The translations under genes and the position numbers were made by a program. A stretch of 5,404 nucleotides of DNA, from assembly GCA_018334735.1 (NCBI GenBank), contig JAGXLK010000221.1, forward strand, positions 1 to 5,404, in the 5' to 3' direction. Below, piece by piece: positions 1 to 5,327 of the stretch; the first letter of the stretch is position 1; each line of letters starts with the position of its first letter. Under the pieces are notes generated by a model, which saw only the letters and a program-made list of their open reading frames with translations, was not told the DNA's origin and made no database searches. This DNA is from Planctomycetota bacterium (GTDB lineage Bacteria; Planctomycetota; Brocadiia; SM23-32).

Positions 1-100
1 GAGAGAGGAAAGCGGACGGGCTCCTTCTGAACGACACTCTGCGAGAGATCGGAGGCCGGGGGCTGACCGTAGTAGCCGTCTTGACCGCAGCAGTTTTGTG

Positions 101-123
101 GTGGGCCTTCAGCCCACTTTTTT
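101..123 (+). terminator. Terminator-like hairpin with T6
   Basis: GTGGGC (101-106) and GCCCAC (112-117) enclose cttca and are followed at once by TTTTTT (118-123). This has the form of an intrinsic terminator for a gene ending upstream of the window on the + strand. Because further palindromes follow directly (see 141-205), it may equally be the first unit of a repeat block. Confidence 0.4.
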
Positions 124-140
124 CTCAATGCACACCAGTA

Positions 141-205
141 CCCCAGGGCTCCGACGACTTTCAGCCGTCTGCACCCCGGGCTATTATATGCTGCCCTTTC
201 AGGGC
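141..205. repeat. REP-like palindromic block
   Basis: CCCCAGGGCT (141-150) and ACCCCGGGCT (173-182) are near-direct repeats flanking a GACG/CGTC stem (153-156, 166-169). GCCCT ttc AGGGC (193-205) forms a hairpin after ctattatatg. I recall this composition from intergenic repeats of PVC-type genomes but cannot confirm it here. Confidence 0.4.
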
Positions 206-484
206 AATGAACGGCAGGGCGGGCTCGGCGATAACCCCTTGCATCTGGATGGCATCCCGGATAGGTGGAGCCCCGGTGGGTTCGGGAGATCTGTCGACTG
301 ATAGTGCGCGTTCTGAACTCCCGCCTGCTTATGTGTCAAATCACGGAACGCGACAGAAAACAACGAGTCCCTTTGGTCCCTTTGGTCTCTTCCGTCCCTT
401 CTCTCCGCAACCCATCGCCGGGGGGAGCCGCCGTTGGTCGTTCTGGTGTTTTGCCGTGAGACCTCTCGGTTTATGAGCCGCGTT

Positions 485-577
485 CTGAACTCCAGCCTCC
501 GGCTGAAGTCCAGTCCGCTCGCAGGGATTGAGACTCGAGTTCAGCTGAGCGCGCCAGCGGCGGGCGAAACTGGACTT
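485..577. repeat. Nested and crossing inverted repeats
   Basis: CTGAACTC (485-492) pairs with GAGTTCAG (537-544). AAGTCCAGT (506-514) pairs with ACTGGACTT (569-577). A short hairpin, CAGCC tcc GGCTG (493-505), sits inside the first pair. The two long pairings interlock, as in a pseudoknot. No gene overlaps them convincingly and no known RNA family is recognised. Confidence 0.4.
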
Positions 578-1027
578 GAGGCGGGCAAATGCCGGAAAAT
601 GCAAACACGTCTGGAAGTTCCAACAAACTCGACCGCCATGCGAGCGGCGACGCGATAGAAAAAGTTCTGGCCTCTGCCGGCGGCGCGGAGATTAGCTCAC
701 TACGGGCGTTCAACTCACCAGGTGCTCTCCATTGGCCCTGCGCCGATGGGGGCAACACAGTAGCAGAGTTGTGCCGGTGATACATAACGGTGTTTCCAAC
801 TCCCCTTTTAGCCCCGACGGGGCTTGCATGAGGCACCTTTCACGGCAGGAAACGGCAATCCGGAGTAGCGGGCGGCGGCCGCTTCCACAGGCTGGAGACT
901 ACTCCGCACGAGGCCATGGAGCCCAGGGTGGCTTGTGCTAGAGCCATTTGCGTTGATTGGAACTATTAGCTGTGCAGCAGTTGCGAAGAGGGCAAAAAAC
1001 TATTTCCCCAAAAACGTGCTCTCAGGG

Positions 1028-1142
1028 GCGCCCCCCGTGGGGGATTCGATGGGACAGAGGTGCCTGCCATTTTAAATATCACTTGCACTGGCATACCCCT
1101 TTCAGGTAATCCACCGCGACTCGCGCCCCCCGTGGGGGATTC
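1028..1142 (+). repeat. Two identical 20-bp palindromic repeats 95 bp apart
   Basis: GCGCCCCCCGTGGGGGATTC occurs exactly at 1028-1047 and 1123-1142. Each contains a CCCCC cgt GGGGG hairpin. A second motif, CYACCGCGACTCGCG, recurs at 1111-1125 and 1209-1223 with nearly the same period (98 bp), so the region 1028-1223 reads as two units of a diverged tandem duplication in which only the ends are conserved. Not a CRISPR: too few copies and intervals too long. Confidence 0.6.
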
Positions 1143-1203
1143 AATTTCCGGAAATATCAGTTTCACCGGCAGAGCTTACTAAGGACCCTGCAGCACCCCC
1201 GAT

Positions 1204-1225
1204 GTAGTCTACCGCGACTCGCGGT
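1204..1225 (+). repeat. Third GTAG-headed hairpin
   Basis: GTAG (1204-1207) precedes ACCGCG (1211-1216), loop act, and CGCGGT (1220-1225), then cgccgc. The layout matches the REP-like pair at 1289-1411, with a different stem. A partial relative, CCACCGCGACTCGCG, is at 1111-1125, without the GTAG and without the closing stem bases. Confidence 0.45.
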
Positions 1226-1288
1226 CGCCGCACTCGAAAGGCTCAACGGCAAACCCGAAAAAGGCACAGTGCTTTGTGTGTTTCCCCA

Positions 1289-1411
1289 CGCAACGAACCG
1301 CTGAAGCGGTCCACTACGAGGACGTTTCAGTGATTTGTACGTTCCCGGAGTTAACGCAAGCCCCGGAACCAGCGTCAGGTTCGTAGTGAGTCTCTTCAGA
1401 GACTTGTTGCG
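1289..1411. repeat. Inverted pair of GTAG-headed REP-like hairpins
   Basis: The 31-nt segment 1289-1319, read on the minus strand, matches 1381-1411 on the plus strand at 23 of 31 positions. Each reads CGTAGTG, a stem with the loop TTCA, then GTTGCG. The stems are ACCGCT/AGCGGT (1297-1302, 1305-1310) and AGTCTC/GAGACT (1389-1394, 1399-1404). Three stem pairs differ between copies on both arms and keep pairing. A conserved GTAG next to a hairpin is the known hallmark of REP elements mobilised by RAYT transposases (IS200/IS605-related), and an opposed pair is the usual BIME layout. No RAYT gene is in the window. Confidence 0.6.
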
Positions 1412-1555
1412 CTCTCCGAAAGGGTGCCTCATAGGAGCCCCGTGCTAAGGCGCCGTCAGCCGCCGGAGTTCGGGGTTCTGGGGCGAAAATAGAACGCGTC
1501 CCGAAACGGTGGCACTGACAAATTAAAAGCGGCGCTATCGCGCGCGCACTCCAAA

Positions 1556-1574
1556 GCCAGCGCGACGCGCTGGC
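1556..1574. repeat. GCCAGCG hairpin
   Basis: GCCAGCG (1556-1562) and CGCTGGC (1568-1574) form a perfect 7-bp stem around cgacg. No T tract follows on either strand. It is another isolated palindrome of the upstream repeat field. Confidence 0.4.
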
Positions 1575-1747
1575 AAGGTACCACCATACATACGTTGATT
1601 TTTGTTGCGTACTGCAGCACGAGACACTTCCCGCAACCCAGGGATGCCGGGAGATCTGTGGGCTGATGAGCCGCGTTCTGAATCCAGCATTCTGTTCCGG
1701 AGCTGATTCGCCTGTAAACTGTTTTCTCCCTTTTCCGAAGGAAAATT

Positions 1748-1832
1748 AAGGAATTTGCGCCCCGTTCGAGGGCAGAATCAGCCGGGATTTTCGTGGAATG
1801 CCCGGTTCTCGGGCAGAGAGCGCAAATTCCTT
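1748..1832. repeat. 85-bp element closed by a 13-bp perfect inverted repeat
   Basis: AAGGAATTTGCGC (1748-1760) and GCGCAAATTCCTT (1820-1832) are exact reverse complements. The 59-nt interior holds GCCC/GGGC (1759-1762, 1770-1773), CCGGGATT paired to AATgCCCGG (1782-1789, 1797-1805) and a competing GCCCG/CGGGC hairpin (1800-1804, 1810-1814). The two ends of the interior also share a direct repeat, CCCG-TTC--GGGCAGA. The element ends 14 bp before the por -35 box. It could be a miniature mobile element, a structured regulatory site, or a terminator-like shield; it is no known RNA family that I can name. Confidence 0.6.
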
Positions 1833-1846
1833 GCTCCCTCCCCCAC

Positions 1847-1875
1847 TTGACAGTCTGTCCCCCATTTGAAAGAAT
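1847..1875 (+). promoter_or_regulatory. Candidate sigma-70-type promoter of the por operon
   Basis: A perfect TTGACA (1847-1852) is followed, after 17 bp, by AAGAAT (1870-1875), which matches TATAAT at 4 of 6 positions. Transcription would start near 1882 and give a leader of about 65 nt before porG. Position and spacing fit, but the -10 is weak and the sigma factor preference of this host is unknown. It is the only good -35 hexamer I noticed in the 200 bp before porG. Confidence 0.45.
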
Positions 1876-1884
1876 AAATGTTTC

Positions 1885-1904
1885 CCGACCCTCAAGCTGG
1901 TCGG
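1885..1904 (+). promoter_or_regulatory. Small hairpin in the por leader
   Basis: CCGACC (1885-1890) and GGTCGG (1899-1904) form a perfect 6-bp stem with an 8-nt loop, right after the predicted transcription start. No T tract follows, so it is not a terminator. It may stabilise the 5' end of the message or be part of an operator; it does not match an operator or riboswitch I recognise. The nearby TGTT...AACA half-sites (1908-1920) are too short to interpret. Confidence 0.3.
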
Positions 1905-1933
1905 AGATGTTTTACGAACAACGTTTACCCACA

Positions 1934-1940
1934 GAGGTGA
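1934..1940 (+). promoter_or_regulatory. Ribosome binding site of porG
   Basis: GAGGTGA lies 7 nt before the ATG at 1948 and is close to the full anti-16S complement. It fixes the porG start, which has no better in-frame alternative. Confidence 0.75.
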
Positions 1941-1947
1941 GAGGCCA

Positions 1948-2529
1948 ATGGCTAAAGACCTGATTCAAATTCGGTGGCATGGCCGCGGTGGCCAGGGGGC
2001 AAAAACAGCGGCTGGTATGGTGGCAACAGTGGCCGTGAAAGACGGCCAAAATGCCCAGGCTGCCCCTGAGTACGGCGCCGAACGCGAAGGCGCGCCGATC
2101 AAAGCATACACCCGGATCAGCAGCGATCCCATTCGGGTTCATGATGCGATTTACTATCCGAGCGTCGTTCTCGTTCTCGACGACTCCTTGCTGGAGACCG
2201 AGAATGTTGAGGATGGTCTGGAAGAAGACGGCATCCTTCTGGTCAACACTAAAATGTCGCCTGAAGAAGTCCGAGAACAGCTCGGGCTCGAAGGTCGCAC
2301 GATCTACACCATCGACGCCACCGGCATCGCGCTGGATGAAATCGGACGGCCGATCCCGAACACAGTTATGATCGGAGCTCTCGGAAAAGTGACCGGGACC
2401 CTGACTCCGGACGCTATCAAAAAGAGTATTCGCAAGAAATTCGAGGCGAAACTGAGCGAAGGCATGCTCGAAGGAAACATGCGTGCGGTCGAGCGGGCCT
2501 TCGAGGAGGTAAAGTCGGAGAATGAGTAA
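1948..2529 (+). CDS. porG: Pyruvate:ferredoxin oxidoreductase, gamma subunit
   Basis: The 193-residue product is the gamma subunit of the four-subunit pyruvate:ferredoxin oxidoreductase, which oxidatively decarboxylates pyruvate to acetyl-CoA in the cytoplasm. Seen: the N-terminal family signature HGRGGQG at residues 11-17, the conserved block PEYGAEREGAP at 40-50 followed by TRIS and DPIRV, and GALGKVTG near 143-150. Length is normal for stand-alone PorG (about 180-200 residues), so this is not the fused single-chain PFOR. The ATG is chosen because GAGGTGA (1934-1940) lies 7 nt upstream and the protein starts just before the conserved motif. It is the first gene of the operon, with a promoter candidate about 75-100 nt upstream, and its last 8 bases overlap porD. 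From family knowledge, gamma corresponds to the PFOR domain linked to CoA binding. A gamma subunit of another 2-oxoacid oxidoreductase is possible from this gene alone, but the neighbours argue for pyruvate. Confidence 0.95.
   Translation: MAKDLIQIRWHGRGGQGAKTAAGMVATVAVKDGQNAQAAPEYGAEREGAPIKAYTRISSDPIRVHDAIYYPSVVLVLDDSLLETENVEDGLEEDGILLVNTKMSPEEVREQLGLEGRTIYTIDATGIALDEIGRPIPNTVMIGALGKVTGTLTPDAIKKSIRKKFEAKLSEGMLEGNMRAVERAFEEVKSENE
2503..2510 (+). promoter_or_regulatory. Ribosome binding site of porD inside porG
   Basis: GAGGAGGT is a strong Shine-Dalgarno sequence within the 3' end of porG, 11 nt before the porD ATG. With the ATGAGTAA overlap it suggests translational coupling plus independent initiation for the delta subunit. 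Confidence 0.6.
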
Positions 2530-2860
2530 GAAAAAAGAGTTGTTACAAAAAGACGAGATGATTCCCGGTGCAATCGGGGAAGCCGGCACGATGTCGAAAC
2601 TTTATACGGGCTCCTGGCGTACGTATGCGCCCCTGACCGATTACAGCAAATGTACGGATTGTCTGTTGTGTTGGATCAACTGTCCCGACAGCGCTATTAA
2701 GGTCAAAGACGGCGAGAAACTCGGCACGGACTTTCAGTACTGTAAAGGATGCGGAATCTGTGCCAAGGTGTGTCCGGTCGACTGCATCGAGATGAAACTC
2801 GACAGCGATATTACAGAAGAGGAAAAAGAGGCCGAAAAACCGCAAGAGAGGCCGGAGTAA
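2522..2860 (+). CDS. porD: Pyruvate:ferredoxin oxidoreductase, delta (2x[4Fe-4S] ferredoxin-like) subunit
   Basis: The 112-residue product is the electron-transfer subunit of POR. Seen: the PorD hallmark GSWRTYAP (30-37), then two CxxCxxCxxxCP motifs with cysteines 44/47/50/54 and 74/77/80/84, so two [4Fe-4S] clusters are expected. One extra cysteine (88) follows the second motif. Known for the family: these clusters relay electrons from the TPP-bound intermediate and proximal cluster in PorB to soluble ferredoxin. The last ~20 residues are highly charged (TEEEKEAEKPQERPE) and outside the conserved fold; they look like a flexible tail. The start codon overlaps the end of porG by 8 nt (2522-2529), suggesting coupled translation. 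GAGGAGGT at 2503-2510, inside porG, is the likely ribosome binding site, at a slightly long spacing of 11 nt. Internal ATGs at residues 13 and 24 are possible but lack an equally good site. Confidence 0.95.
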   Translation: MSKKKELLQKDEMIPGAIGEAGTMSKLYTGSWRTYAPLTDYSKCTDCLLCWINCPDSAIKVKDGEKLGTDFQYCKGCGICAKVCPVDCIEMKLDSDITEEEKEAEKPQERPE

Positions 2861-2941
2861 TGCCGGTTCGGAACCCAGCCGGTTAGAAAACCGATGTGAT
2901 TTCGGCCAAGACATAAACCGATCAGAAAGGACGATTCAGCC

Positions 2942-4117
2942 ATGGCGGAACGAGTGGCAAAAACGGGAAACGACTCGGCGGCTTACGCCCTCCGGCAGAT
3001 CAACCCGGATGTGGTGGCGGCCTACCCGATCACGCCCCAAACGGAAATGATGCATAAGTTCGCCGAGTATGTGGCGGACGGAGATGTGGATACGGAGTTT
3101 GTCAGGGTTGAGAGCGAACACAGTGCCATGAGTGCGGTCGTGGGGGCTTCCCTGGCCGGCGCACGATGTTGCACAGCGACAGGTTCGGCAGGGCTCGCCC
3201 TGATGTGGGAAATCCTCTATGTGGCCGCCAGTTGCCGGTGTCCTATCGTCATGCCCGTGGTGAACCGGGCCCTCAGCGCGCCGATCAATATCCATTGCGA
3301 TCACAGCGATTCGATGGGGGCGCGTGACACCGGCTGGATCCAGATCTACGGCGAAAACTGCCAGGAAGCCTACGATAACGTCCTTCAGGCCGTCCGAATC
3401 GCCGAACATGAAGACGTTAAACTCCCCGTTATGGCCACCCTCGACGGATTTATTCTGAGCCATACTCTCGAAGGTCTGACGGTCAACGATGACGAGGAGG
3501 TCCGGGATTTCATCGGCGATTATAACCCCGAATATTCGATGCTCGATGTGGATAACCCGCACACGTTCGGCATGTTCGCCCTCCAGAATTACTACTTCGA
3601 GTTCAAAAAGCAGCAGGTCGACGCGATGGAACGAGCGCTGGAGATCATTCCTCAGATCGGCAAAGAATACGGCGAAAAGTTCGGGCGCGAATACGGTCTT
3701 GTTGACCCTTATCGTTGCGAGGACGCCGAAGTGGTCATTGTGGGACTGGGTTCAACAATGGGAACAGCTAAAGAAGCGGCCGACCAGATCCGGGAAAAAG
3801 AAGGAATCCCGGCCGGCGTATTGAAAATCCGCTGTTTCCGGCCTTTCCCCACCGAAGCTATCAACAAGGTTCTGAATCAACCGGCCGTGATCGGGGTGAT
3901 GGACCGCGCGGTCTCATTCGGTCTCGGAGGCCCGTTGTTCAACGAAATTCGATCCGCCCGCTACGGTGATTCCAAACCGCTGGTCAATTTCATCTACGGG
4001 CTCGGCGGACGTGACCTGAGTCTCGACGATGTCATGCAAACGTTCCGCGATCTGGCCGAGGTGAAGGAAAGCGGCGAAGCCGGCCCCCTCACGCGATACA
4101 TCGGCGTGCGCGAATAA
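2942..4117 (+). CDS. porA: Pyruvate:ferredoxin oxidoreductase, alpha subunit
   Basis: The 391-residue product is the alpha subunit, which forms the pyruvate side of the active site with PorB; the length is normal for stand-alone PorA. Seen: YPITPQT (28-34), the family's substrate-binding loop; VESEHSAM (56-63), whose glutamate E59 matches the residue that activates TPP in related enzymes; TATGSAGLALMWE (78-90); and NRALSAPINIHCDHSDSMGARDTGW (108-132), the stretch that best separates pyruvate enzymes from other 2-oxoacid oxidoreductases. R109 probably corresponds to the arginine that contacts pyruvate carboxylate in single-chain PFOR (inference by motif position). The C-terminal half has VIVGLGSTMGTAKEA (265-279), DRAVSFGLGGPLFNE (321-335) and GGRDLS (355-360), typical of transketolase-C-like domain II. 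The start is supported by AAAGGA (2926-2931), 10 nt upstream. It lies 81 nt after porD with no promoter I can defend, so it is probably cotranscribed. No truncation or missing motif was seen. Confidence 0.96.
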   Translation: MAERVAKTGNDSAAYALRQINPDVVAAYPITPQTEMMHKFAEYVADGDVDTEFVRVESEHSAMSAVVGASLAGARCCTATGSAGLALMWEILYVAASCRCPIVMPVVNRALSAPINIHCDHSDSMGARDTGWIQIYGENCQEAYDNVLQAVRIAEHEDVKLPVMATLDGFILSHTLEGLTVNDDEEVRDFIGDYNPEYSMLDVDNPHTFGMFALQNYYFEFKKQQVDAMERALEIIPQIGKEYGEKFGREYGLVDPYRCEDAEVVIVGLGSTMGTAKEAADQIREKEGIPAGVLKIRCFRPFPTEAINKVLNQPAVIGVMDRAVSFGLGGPLFNEIRSARYGDSKPLVNFIYGLGGRDLSLDDVMQTFRDLAEVKESGEAGPLTRYIGVRE

Positions 4118-4152
4118 ATCAAATACACTACCCGCAGTAAACGAGGAAACCT

Positions 4153-5115
4153 ATGCCTACCACAAAGCTCAAAGAACTGGCAGATAAAGAGGAACTGCTC
4201 AGCGGCGGACACGCTGCATGTCCCGGGTGCGTCGGGCCTATTGTCCTGCGCCAGACGCTCCTGGCTGCCCAGCAGGATGATGTGATGATCGCCGGTAGCA
4301 TCGCCACCGGATGCATGGAGGTGACCACAACGGTTTATCCGAACGCAGCCTGGAAAATCCCAATGGCACATAGCGCTTTCGAGAACTCCGCGTCTACCAT
4401 CAGCGGTGTCGAAGCAGCCTACAGGTCCCTCAAAAAACAGGGCAAAATCGATAAAGATATCCGATTTATTGCCTTCGGAGGCGATGGCGGAACGTACGAT
4501 ATCGGTCTCCAGGCGCTTTCCGGCGCTCTGGAACGCGGACATAATTTCACCTATATCTGCTACGATAATGAAGCGTACATGAACACCGGTATCCAGCGTT
4601 CCGGCGGAACCCCAAAAGGTGCCCATACCACAACCGCCCAGGCGGGAAAGGTCAAATCCGGGAAAGAACAAGCCAAGAAAGATCTCACGGCTATCTGTGC
4701 GGCTCACGATATCCCCTACGCTGCCCAGGCATCGCCGCATCGGGCTCGGGACTACATGAAAAAAGTCCAGAAAGCCGTGGCTACGGACGGCCCGTGTTTC
4801 ATCGCGGTGATCAGCCCGTGCCCTCGCGGCTGGCGTTACGAGCCCGAAGATAGCATCGAAATCTGTGAACTCGCCGTCAACACACACGTGTGGCCCGTCT
4901 ACGAAATCGAAGACGGAAAGCTGAGTATCACCTACAAACCAAGCGAGAGAAAACAGAAACCGGTCCGAGAATGGCTCAAAAGCCAGGGACGTTTCAAACA
5001 TCTGTTCCAGCCGAAAAACGAACACCTGATCGAAGAAATCGAGCAGGACGTCGAACGGAAATGGCAGCGTCTGCTCCAGCGTGAAAAATGCGATCAGGAG
5101 GCTGAAGAAGAGTAG
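4153..5115 (+). CDS. porB: Pyruvate:ferredoxin oxidoreductase, beta subunit (TPP and [4Fe-4S] binding)
   Basis: The 320-residue product is the beta subunit, which binds thiamine diphosphate and the proximal [4Fe-4S] cluster. Seen: GHAACPGC (19-26) gives cysteines 23 and 26, with C54 in ATGCMEV and C223 in SPCPRGW; by family pattern these four are the cluster ligands. The TPP/Mg motif starts at GGDGGTYDIG (109-118) and ends at YDNEAYMNTG (137-146), with N139 in the metal-binding position. GIQRSGGTPKGA (146-157) and the GK-rich segment after it are typical of PorB. The C-terminal ~55 residues are strongly charged and predicted helical (EEIEQDVERKWQRLL). Length is normal to slightly long. GAGG (4143-4146) lies 6 nt before the ATG and supports the start. 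The gene follows porA after 35 nt and is the last in the operon; a terminator hairpin lies about 105 nt downstream. Specificity for pyruvate is inferred from the whole set of subunits. Confidence 0.96.
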   Translation: MPTTKLKELADKEELLSGGHAACPGCVGPIVLRQTLLAAQQDDVMIAGSIATGCMEVTTTVYPNAAWKIPMAHSAFENSASTISGVEAAYRSLKKQGKIDKDIRFIAFGGDGGTYDIGLQALSGALERGHNFTYICYDNEAYMNTGIQRSGGTPKGAHTTTAQAGKVKSGKEQAKKDLTAICAAHDIPYAAQASPHRARDYMKKVQKAVATDGPCFIAVISPCPRGWRYEPEDSIEICELAVNTHVWPVYEIEDGKLSITYKPSERKQKPVREWLKSQGRFKHLFQPKNEHLIEEIEQDVERKWQRLLQREKCDQEAEEE

Positions 5116-5162
5116 ACGCAACCGGCAGCAAAAGTACGGCCCCACTCCATTTCATCCCCTTA

Positions 5163-5183
5163 CCACCGGGCTTGTCCCGGTGG
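5163..5183 (+). repeat. Hairpin after porB, relative of the terminator stem
   Basis: CCACCGGG (5163-5170) pairs perfectly with CCCGGTGG (5176-5183) around the loop cttgt. No T tract follows. Compared with the hairpin at 5221-5241 the first six stem pairs are identical and the last two differ on both arms in a way that keeps pairing (GG/CC versus AC/GT). This supports a shared element under structural constraint. Confidence 0.6.
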
Positions 5184-5220
5184 AGCGATGCTTCTCGGGC
5201 TCCGAACATGAGGTACAGCC

Positions 5221-5250
5221 CCACCGACGCAAGGTCGGTGGTAGCTTTTT
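5221..5250 (+). terminator. Probable intrinsic terminator of the por operon
   Basis: CCACCGAC (5221-5228) and GTCGGTGG (5234-5241) form a perfect 8-bp stem with a 5-nt loop, followed after 4 nt by TTTTT (5246-5250). It lies about 105 nt after the porB stop. The T tract is short and slightly offset, and the stem belongs to a repeated hairpin family (a relative sits at 5163-5183), so it may be a repeat used as a terminator. Confidence 0.55.
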
Positions 5251-5327
5251 GGAGGGAGCAGACTCGGTAGTGCAAAGGTACAGCCCCACTGACACGAGTA
5301 TGCGTTTAGCGTTGGTGCTGTCGGTAA

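Larger units (their letters stand above)
808..1448. repeat. 640-bp segment bounded by imperfect inverted repeats
   Basis: Bases 808-841 (TTAGC, the AGCCCCgacGGGGCT hairpin at 810-824, then ATGAGGCACCTTTC) reappear inverted at 1418-1448, where the minus strand reads TTAGC, GGGGCT and ATGAGGCACCCTTTC. The right copy has lost part of its hairpin. Between them are the 20-bp repeats and the GTAG hairpins but no credible gene. It may be a non-autonomous mobile unit or two chance insertions of the same repeat family in opposite orientation. Confidence 0.45.
283..1684 (+). repeat. Dispersed three-copy repeat with core GCGTTCTGAA
   Basis: Copy 1 (283-320) has CGGGAGATCTGT (283-294) and GCGTTCTGAACTC (308-320). 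Copy 2 (473-492) has ATGAGCCGCGTTCTGAA (473-489). Copy 3 (1648-1684) joins both halves: CGGGAGATCTGT (1648-1659) and ATGAGCCGCGTTCTGAA (1666-1682). Copies 1 and 2 therefore look like decayed versions of the arrangement in copy 3. All have the same orientation. Confidence 0.6.
1..1846. other. Gene-free, repeat-rich upstream region
   Basis: I see no credible protein gene, tRNA or rRNA here. Open frames in the region are short (at most about 130 codons), conflict on both strands, run through the palindromes and lack ribosome binding sites and recognisable protein motifs. The content is the repeat set annotated separately, plus a 9-bp tandem GTCCCTTTG twice near 367-384 and a TTTTCC gaa GGAAAA hairpin (1731-1745). 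Decayed remnants of a mobile element or pseudogene cannot be excluded. Confidence 0.6.
5132..5295 (+). repeat. Three-copy direct repeat ARGTACRGCCCCACY
   Basis: The 15-mer occurs at 5132-5146, 5211-5225 and 5276-5290. The last two copies extend to 20 nt with 18 identical positions (5211-5230, 5276-5295). Copies are 79 and 65 bp apart, and the second leads directly into the terminator stem. The third is followed by a weaker stem, ACTGACA (5288-5294) with TGTCGGT (5319-5325), one G-T pair. The block looks like an array of degenerate palindromic units. Confidence 0.55.

Noticed and set aside
81..476. 131-codon + strand open frame
   Set aside because: It spans a terminator-like hairpin and the REP-like block; the translation has low-complexity pieces from a 9-bp tandem repeat and no recognisable domain.
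471..836. 121-codon minus-strand open frame in the upstream region
   Set aside because: It runs through palindromes and repeats, conflicts with open frames on the + strand, and shows no protein family. Best treated as repeat DNA.
1028..1223. CRISPR array
   Set aside because: Only two full copies of the repeat, 75 nt between them, and no cas gene or third unit. The palindromic CCCC/GGGG look resembles a type I-C repeat only superficially.
1759..1830. tRNA suggested by GTTCGAG at 1764-1770
   Set aside because: No acceptor, D or anticodon arms can be fitted around it; the bases belong to the inverted-repeat element.
1912..2589. 225-codon minus-strand open frame over porG
   Set aside because: Antisense shadow of porG; no motif and no ribosome binding site.
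2861..2941. Internal promoter or terminator between porD and porA
   Set aside because: Only weak CGGTT/AACCG pairing (2880-2893) without a T tract, and no convincing -35/-10 pair.
2936..3562. 208-codon minus-strand open frame over porA
   Set aside because: Histidine- and aspartate-rich antisense shadow of porA with no domain.
3994..5145. 383-codon open frame on the minus strand across porB
   Set aside because: It lies antisense to a clear PorB with complete motifs. Its protein is rich in F, D and R with no recognisable domain, as expected for a shadow of a codon-biased gene.
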